From NCBI GenBank assembly GCA_947453875.1, contig CANGIH010000140.1, positions 1-6,602 on the forward strand: DNA of 6,602 nucleotides, in the 5' to 3' direction. Origin of the DNA: Planctomycetaceae bacterium. Its GTDB lineage: Bacteria; Planctomycetota; Planctomycetia; Pirellulales; UBA1268. Positions within the stretch are counted from its first letter, which is position 1. Each line of letters opens with the position of its first letter. The notes below the pieces were generated by a model. It was not told the DNA's origin and did no database searches. It worked only from the letters and a program-made list of their open reading frames with translations. Below, one piece after another: positions 1-4,039 of this stretch. Made by a program: the position numbers and the translations under genes.

Positions 1-411
1 TAGCCCGGCGGTGTCCCTGGAGCACCGGGCGCACCACCCGGAGGACCGTAGCCCGGCGGTGTCCCTGGAGCACCAGGCGCACCACCCGGCGCACCACCCG
101 GCGCACCACCCGGAGGACCGTAGCCCGGCGGTGTCCCTGGAGCACCAGGCGCGCCACCCGGAGCCCCCCCCGGTGGACCGTAGCCCGGCGGTGTCCCTGG
201 AGCGCCAGGCGCGCCACCCGGAGCGCCCCCCGGTGGGCCGTAGCCCGGCGGTGTCCCTGGAGCGCCAGGCGCGCCACCCGGAGCGCCCCCCGGTGGGCCG
301 TAGCCCGGCGGTGTTCCTGGAGCGCCAGGCGCGCCACCCGGAGGACCGTAGCCCGGGGGTGCTGAACCGGCGTAGCCGGGGGGTGCACCGGGACCGCCCC
401 CCGGGGGACCG
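1..411 (-). repeat. In-frame tandem repeat array encoding Gly/Pro/Ala/Tyr tail of the protease
   Basis: Units begin with TAGCC on the plus strand at 1, 49, 121, 181, 241, 301, 349 and 373, giving lengths of 48, 72, 60, 60, 60, 48, 24 and 39 nt. All are multiples of three, so the coding frame is kept. On the minus strand each encodes a block ending in PPGY, and the commonest 20-residue form is GPPGGAPGGAPGAPGTPPGY. Units 181-240 and 241-300 are identical in sequence, and 121-180 differs from them at about three bases. The 48/60/72 series differs by copies of a 12-nt subrepeat encoding GGAP; unit 49-120 carries most of them. Units nearer the protease domain (349-411) are short and divergent. 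The array continues past the left edge. Glycine is not at every third residue, so this is not strict collagen. Confidence 0.92.
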
Positions 412-2339
412 TAGCCCGGAGGGCCTCCGGGGGTCCCGGGCGCGCCAGGAGGCGAACCGCCCGGCCGCCCTCCCTGGGCGAAGTCATCTCCGGGCTGCGC
501 TTGCTCCGGCTTCTTCCCGCCACGCTTGATCTTTGCCGTGATGAAGACCGTCGAGGGACCACACCGCTCATCGACGTCGGCCCACTCCTCCTCTTCGCCA
601 GCCTCGGTGGCTGGCTCGGTATCGGGCAGATGCTCCTCGAGGAACGGCCACACCCGCTCCATCGGAATCCCGACGCTGTAGGCACTTCCGATGGCGTTGG
701 TCCGCACCATGGCGACAACCACGCCCACCACCTTGCCGGTCTGGTCGATGACCGGCCCGCCGCTGTTGCCGGGATTGACGTTGGCGTCGAACAGGAACGA
801 CCCCCCGTCGATCTTCGCGTCAGCCTGCGACGTGATCTGGCCACGCGTGCTCTTGAGTTCGAGGCCGAGCACCGATCCGCCCGGGTAGCCGAGCACCATG
901 ATCTCCGTGCTGCGGCGCGGCATCGTCTCGGCCAACGGCATCGCCGGAGCCTCGAGTTCGTCACATTGCAGCAGGGCGAGATCGGGATGCTCCGACGTGG
1001 CGACAACCGTCGCCACGAGCTGCTTTTCGCGGTCGTTGGGATCGAGGATCACGACATCGGAAGCCCCTTCGACAACATGGGCGTTGGTGAGAACGAAGCC
1101 GGGAGCGATCACGAAACCGGTACCTGTGGCGATCCCGACGACCACCTCATCCGGTTCGTCGAGCAGACCGGGAATCGCTCCTTCCCCTCCAGACTTGCCA
1201 AGCGCCCGACCAAAGGGCGACATGATCGTGTAGGCGAGGGTGATCCCCTGCCCCCCTCGCTGCCCACCGGATCCAGGAGCCCCTGGCGCCCCTCCCGGCC
1301 CGGCCATCCCCTGGGGACGTTTGCCGCCACCGGGGCCGCCCGGGCCACCGGGGCCACTGCTCCCTTGCTGCGCTCCCTGCATCCCCTCCGGCCCCTTCAG
1401 CGGGTCGTAAGGGGTGAGGTGGAGATCGTGGATCGCCATCCTGTAGAGGTCGTTGAGTTCGGCGGCGTTCTTGTCGGGGAGACGGTGCCGCGTGGTCATC
1501 CCGCCGGCGCCGATGGCCACCCCCAGGTTGTCCGCCACGGTCTGGCAGTCGGGGAGGATTTCCAGGGCCCGGCGGAAGTGGCGTGTCGCCAGGCCATACT
1601 TCTTCGTCAGCATCTCCGCCACGGCCAGGTTGCTGAGCGCGAAGGGGTTGTTCGGCTCACGATCGACGACGACGCCGAAATGCTCGACCGCTTTGAGATC
1701 ATTCCGGGCCACCATCATGTAGACGAGGCCGGTGACAAAGTCGGCCTTGCCACTCTCCGGATTGAGACGGCTGGCCGCCATGAGCTCTTCCTTGGCGAGC
1801 TTCATCTGCCGCAGCTTGAGCAGTTCGAAGCTGTGCTTGATCATGTTGTCGGTCTTGCGATTGATCTCCGCGAATTCCTCCTCGGTGACCCACTTCTTTC
1901 CGAGGCGGCGCTGGTTCTCGTCCTCCATTTTCTGCCAGCCCACAAGCCGACTCTCCGCCGACTTCCGCATGGCAGCCGGCAGCTTCGGATTGGCCAGAAA
2001 GATCCGATAAACCTGCACGGCTTCCGCCGCGGTCCGGCAGGCCTGCGCGTCGGCCTCGACCTGCTGGAGCGGGTCGAGGGGGGCAGCCGCTCCTTCCTCC
2101 TGCTCGTCGTCGGCGCCCTTCGATGGCGCGGCTTTGGAGGCGGCCTTGGAATCGCCCCCCCTCGGGGCCTCCGCAGAGGGACGTCGCGGCGAATCGGCGG
2201 GAGCCTTCGACTTCGGCGCCTGCGCCTCGGCCATCCCCACCATCAGCACGAACACGAGCATCGCCAGCAGCGGATGGCACTGCGAGGCAGACAGGCCCCG
2301 CGACACGGTGGTGGCGGGAACAAAATCGGAACGGCGCAT
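1..2339 (-). CDS. Secreted TPR / HtrA-like serine protease with Gly-Pro-Tyr repeat tail (3' end outside window)
   Basis: Reading leftward from the ATG at 2339, the frame stays open for 779 codons to the window edge, so the C-terminus is missing. That ATG is the first possible start after an in-frame TAA (2426-2424). No clear Shine-Dalgarno precedes it. Residues 1-39 form a long signal peptide (hydrophobic core LLAMLVFVLMVGM, likely cleavage after AEA or AQA). A charged Ala/Lys-rich stretch and helices (KKWVTEEEF) follow, then TPR-like helices at about 185-278 (NPFALSNLAVAEML, HFRRALEILPD). A Gly/Pro-rich linker spans 316-365. The protease domain, about 398-565, carries GTGFVIAPGFVLTNAHVVEG with His421, HPDLALL with Asp453, and NPGNSGGPV with Ser526. 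Spacings of 32 and 73 residues fit the S1C (HtrA/DegP) family. After the domain comes a short acidic segment (EAGEEEEWADVDE) and then a Gly/Pro/Tyr repeat tail from about 620. No PDZ domain is visible. The protein probably acts in the periplasm or at the cell surface, cleaving envelope proteins; the substrate is unknown. Family assignment is firm; role is inferred. Confidence 0.93.
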   Translation of the reverse strand, partial: MRRSDFVPATTVSRGLSASQCHPLLAMLVFVLMVGMAEAQAPKSKAPADSPRRPSAEAPRGGDSKAASKAAPSKGADDEQEEGAAAPLDPLQQVEADAQACRTAAEAVQVYRIFLANPKLPAAMRKSAESRLVGWQKMEDENQRRLGKKWVTEEEFAEINRKTDNMIKHSFELLKLRQMKLAKEELMAASRLNPESGKADFVTGLVYMMVARNDLKAVEHFGVVVDREPNNPFALSNLAVAEMLTKKYGLATRHFRRALEILPDCQTVADNLGVAIGAGGMTTRHRLPDKNAAELNDLYRMAIHDLHLTPYDPLKGPEGMQGAQQGSSGPGGPGGPGGGKRPQGMAGPGGAPGAPGSGGQRGGQGITLAYTIMSPFGRALGKSGGEGAIPGLLDEPDEVVVGIATGTGFVIAPGFVLTNAHVVEGASDVVILDPNDREKQLVATVVATSEHPDLALLQCDELEAPAMPLAETMPRRSTEIMVLGYPGGSVLGLELKSTRGQITSQADAKIDGGSFLFDANVNPGNSGGPVIDQTGKVVGVVVAMVRTNAIGSAYSVGIPMERVWPFLEEHLPDTEPATEAGEEEEWADVDERCGPSTVFITAKIKRGGKKPEQAQPGDDFAQGGRPGGSPPGAPGTPGGPPGYGPPGGGPGAPPGYAGSAPPGYGPPGGAPGAPGTPPGYGPPGGAPGGAPGAPGTPPGYGPPGGAPGGAPGAPGTPPGYGPPGGAPGGAPGAPGTPPGYGPPGGAPGGAPGGAPGAPGTPPGYGPPGGAPGAPGTPPG
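1245..1394 (-). other. Gly/Pro-rich interdomain linker within the protease gene
   Basis: This stretch encodes residues 316-365, joining the TPR-like region to the trypsin domain. It begins GPEGMQGAQQG and runs through GPGGPGGPGGGK and GAPGAPGSGG to GGQG. Its composition resembles the C-terminal tail (GAPGAPG occurs in both), but it lacks Tyr and has no regular DNA repeat. It is probably a flexible, disordered spacer. A few collagen-like G-X-Y triplets occur, but the register breaks repeatedly. Confidence 0.8.
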
Positions 2340-2463
2340 GGTGGTGAAGCCCGTGGGAAACAGATGGTCCGAAAGCAGCCAGTTCGAGCGACGAAAGAGA
2401 CGCCCCCGCGCCCTCTTGAGAGCTTATCGGCCGCCGGCTCGAGCGTCCAGAAAACCGCGTCGA

Positions 2464-2507
2464 ATCCGCGGTCTTGTCCCCATTCGAGATGGACCGTTCC
2501 CGCGGAT
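2464..2507. promoter_or_regulatory. Inverted repeat ATCCGCGG / CCGCGGAT, possible operator
   Basis: ATCCGCGG at 2464-2471 is exactly reverse-complementary to CCGCGGAT at 2500-2507, with 28 bases between them. The CCGCGG centres are 34 bp apart, a little over three helical turns. The right arm ends eight bases before the TATACT hexamer, so a bound protein could cover the -35 region of the rightward operon. A second pair, CCCCAT (2478-2483) and ATGGGG (2506-2511), overlaps it, and ACCGCG/CGCGGT flanks a 7-base loop at 2454-2472. In GC-rich DNA such short GC palindromes also arise by chance. Confidence 0.3.
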
Positions 2508-2514
2508 GGGGTGG

Positions 2515-2520
2515 TATACT
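2515..2520 (+). promoter_or_regulatory. Candidate -10 element (TATACT) for the DUF1501 operon
   Basis: TATACT matches the sigma-70 -10 consensus TATAAT at five of six positions and stands out in very GC-rich surroundings. It lies 25 bases before the ATG at 2546, which would give a short leader of about 18-20 nt that still contains the Shine-Dalgarno. No good TTGACA-like -35 box is found 16-18 bases upstream (sequence around GGACCG), so the promoter may need an activator or another sigma factor. Confidence 0.45.
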
Positions 2521-2532
2521 CTGACGATCTTT

Positions 2533-2539
2533 GAGGAGG
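2533..2539 (+). promoter_or_regulatory. Shine-Dalgarno GAGGAGG, decides the DUF1501 start
   Basis: GAGGAGG ends six bases before the ATG at 2546, an ideal spacing. It overlaps an in-frame TTG at 2531, which therefore cannot be the start of a ribosome-loaded message. This places the start at 2546 and trims five residues from the longest possible frame. Confidence 0.85.
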
Positions 2540-2545
2540 CACCCG

Positions 2546-4039
2546 ATGGCCCACACTGAGCCGGACTCGGTCCATCACCCCCACTGCGCAGGCCCGACCC
2601 CGCTCCACCCCCGGAGCGGGTTGTGGCTGGGCTCCCGACAGAAGGTCAGCCGGCGTGCCGCCGTGACCACCGGGATCCTCGGCCTCGGGGGGGTTGGCCT
2701 CGCCGATCTGCTCCGCCTCCGTCAGGCCCGTGCTTCAGGGGAGACCGGCGCTGTTGGTGGGTTGCCGGGGCGCGACGACACCGCCGTGATCTTCGTCTGG
2801 CTTCCGGGGGGCCCGCCCCATCTCGAGACGTACGACATGAAGCCCGACGCCCCGGCGGAGTTCCGCGGGGCGTTCCGACCGATCGCGACCAACGTCCCCG
2901 GGATCGATGTCTGCGAGCTCCTGCCGCTCCATGCCCGCTGTGCCGACCGCTATTCCATCATCCGCTCGGTCACCCACGAATTCGCCGATCATGGGGGCGG
3001 ACACAAGCGTTTTCTCACCGGCCGGGCCCCCAAAGAGCCGACCGGCTTCGTCAATGACTTCCCGATGGCCGGTTCGTTCGTTTCGCGTTTCCGCCCCGCC
3101 GCTGTCCAGGGAATCCCCGGCTACACGGCGCTGGTCGACTCCGGTCGCCAGCATGTCGACACCTTCAGCTTCGGCGCTGCGTACCTCGGCACCTCGCACA
3201 CCCCCTACATCGTCGACGGCGATCCCTCGACGCCGCAGTTCCAGGTGCCGAGCCTCGCCCGGGAAGAGAGGATGGAGCGACGGCTCGCCGACCGGGCCGG
3301 CCTGTCGGCAAGCCTCGATCGGCTGCGGCGCGACGTCGACGCTGGCACGTCGATGCGCGCCAAGGACGACTTCGACGCGCGGGCCCTCGACATGCTCACC
3401 AGCGCCGCCGCCCGGGAGGCGTTCGATCTTTCCCGCGAGCCCGATCCGGTCCGCGACCGCTACGGTCGCCATCGCTTCGGCCAGCGAGCGCTTCTGGCCC
3501 GCCGTCTCGTCGAGGCGGGGAGCACCTTCGTGACGGTCGTCATGGAGCATCCCGGCGGGGAGATGCCACTCAACTGCTGCTACAACTGGGATTCCCACGC
3601 GGTCAACTGTCATATCTTCGACGACGCGATGTGGCGGATGCCCTCCTACGATCAGGCGATCACGGCGCTCGTCGAGGATCTGGCCTCGCGTGGCCTCGAT
3701 CAGCGTGTGCTGTTGGTGGTCACAGGGGAGTTTGGACGGACCCCGCGCATCGAAAACCAGATCGGCACGCAAACGAAGATCCGTCAGCCGGGGCGTGATC
3801 ACTGGCCCGGCGCGCAGTCGATCCTCGTCTCGGGAGGCGGTCTGCGGATGGGGCAGGTGGTCGGATCGACCGACTCCCGGGGGGGCTATCCCAAGGATCG
3901 TCCGCTGTCGCCAAACGATGTCTGGGCGACCGTCTACCGCCACCTCGGCATCGACCAGGAGCGATCCGTCCCCGACCATGCAGGTCGGCCGATGCCGATT
4001 CTTCCCTCCGGTGAGCCGATCCGGGAACTGATCGGATGA
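2546..4039 (+). CDS. DUF1501 family protein, exported, alkaline-phosphatase-like fold
   Basis: A complete 497-residue protein, with its start fixed by the Shine-Dalgarno at 2533-2539. It opens with a polar, His/Pro-rich extension of about 34 residues, then a twin-arginine-type leader (SRRAAV at 35-40 and a Gly/Leu-rich core to about 58, ending QARA). The expected Phe after the arginines is replaced, so the Tat signal is divergent. The mature part shows DUF1501 hallmarks in order: FVWLPGGPPHLETYDMKPD, a DHGGGHKRFLTGR segment, WDSHAVN (348-354), GEFGRTP (394-400) and GRDHWPGAQSILVSGGG from 416. DUF1501 proteins are grouped with the alkaline phosphatase/sulfatase-like fold. The conserved Asp/His residues (D349, H351, D418, H419) may bind metal, but no substrate is established. 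Length is normal for the family. It is the first gene of an operon and overlaps the next by four bases. An unusual Cys cluster (C344, C345, C355) surrounds the WDSH motif. The family call is secure; the activity is unknown. Confidence 0.95.
   Translation: MAHTEPDSVHHPHCAGPTPLHPRSGLWLGSRQKVSRRAAVTTGILGLGGVGLADLLRLRQARASGETGAVGGLPGRDDTAVIFVWLPGGPPHLETYDMKPDAPAEFRGAFRPIATNVPGIDVCELLPLHARCADRYSIIRSVTHEFADHGGGHKRFLTGRAPKEPTGFVNDFPMAGSFVSRFRPAAVQGIPGYTALVDSGRQHVDTFSFGAAYLGTSHTPYIVDGDPSTPQFQVPSLAREERMERRLADRAGLSASLDRLRRDVDAGTSMRAKDDFDARALDMLTSAAAREAFDLSREPDPVRDRYGRHRFGQRALLARRLVEAGSTFVTVVMEHPGGEMPLNCCYNWDSHAVNCHIFDDAMWRMPSYDQAITALVEDLASRGLDQRVLLVVTGEFGRTPRIENQIGTQTKIRQPGRDHWPGAQSILVSGGGLRMGQVVGSTDSRGGYPKDRPLSPNDVWATVYRHLGIDQERSVPDHAGRPMPILPSGEPIRELIG

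Larger units (their letters stand above)
2340..2545. promoter_or_regulatory. Divergent intergenic region between protease gene and DUF1501 operon
   Basis: These 206 bases separate two genes that read away from each other, so promoters for both directions should lie here. On the plus strand a -10-like hexamer and a strong Shine-Dalgarno are visible at the right end. On the minus strand no convincing -10/-35 pair stands out; GATAAG (2428-2423) is the most AT-rich candidate. Two inverted repeats lie in the right half (2454-2472 and 2464-2507). I see no small gene or structured RNA here. Confidence 0.7.

Noticed and set aside
1..411. CRISPR array or non-coding satellite
   Set aside because: The repeats are directly adjacent with no unique spacers, vary in whole codons, and continue an open protease reading frame.
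1..480. True collagen-like (Gly-X-Y) domain
   Set aside because: The register breaks within every unit (GGAP and PPGY blocks), so glycine is not at every third residue and a triple helix is not supported.
11..529. A 172-codon plus-strand frame with HHP / LERQARHPE repeats
   Set aside because: It is the antisense reading of the Gly/Pro/Tyr repeat array; because units are multiples of three, every frame on both strands looks repetitive.
2454..2472. ACCGCG-N7-CGCGGT hairpin as a transcription terminator
   Set aside because: It lies between divergent starts rather than after a gene, the stem is only 6 bp, and no T-run follows.
501..2534. A 677-codon plus-strand open frame antisense to the protease gene
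   Set aside because: It is Arg/His/Gly-rich with no recognisable domain. The minus strand over the same bases encodes a signal peptide, TPR-like helices and a full S1C triad, so this is a GC-driven shadow.
2531..2545. TTG at 2531 as the start of the DUF1501 protein
   Set aside because: The TTG overlaps the Shine-Dalgarno that correctly spaces the ATG at 2546, and lies only about 11 bases after the likely -10 box.
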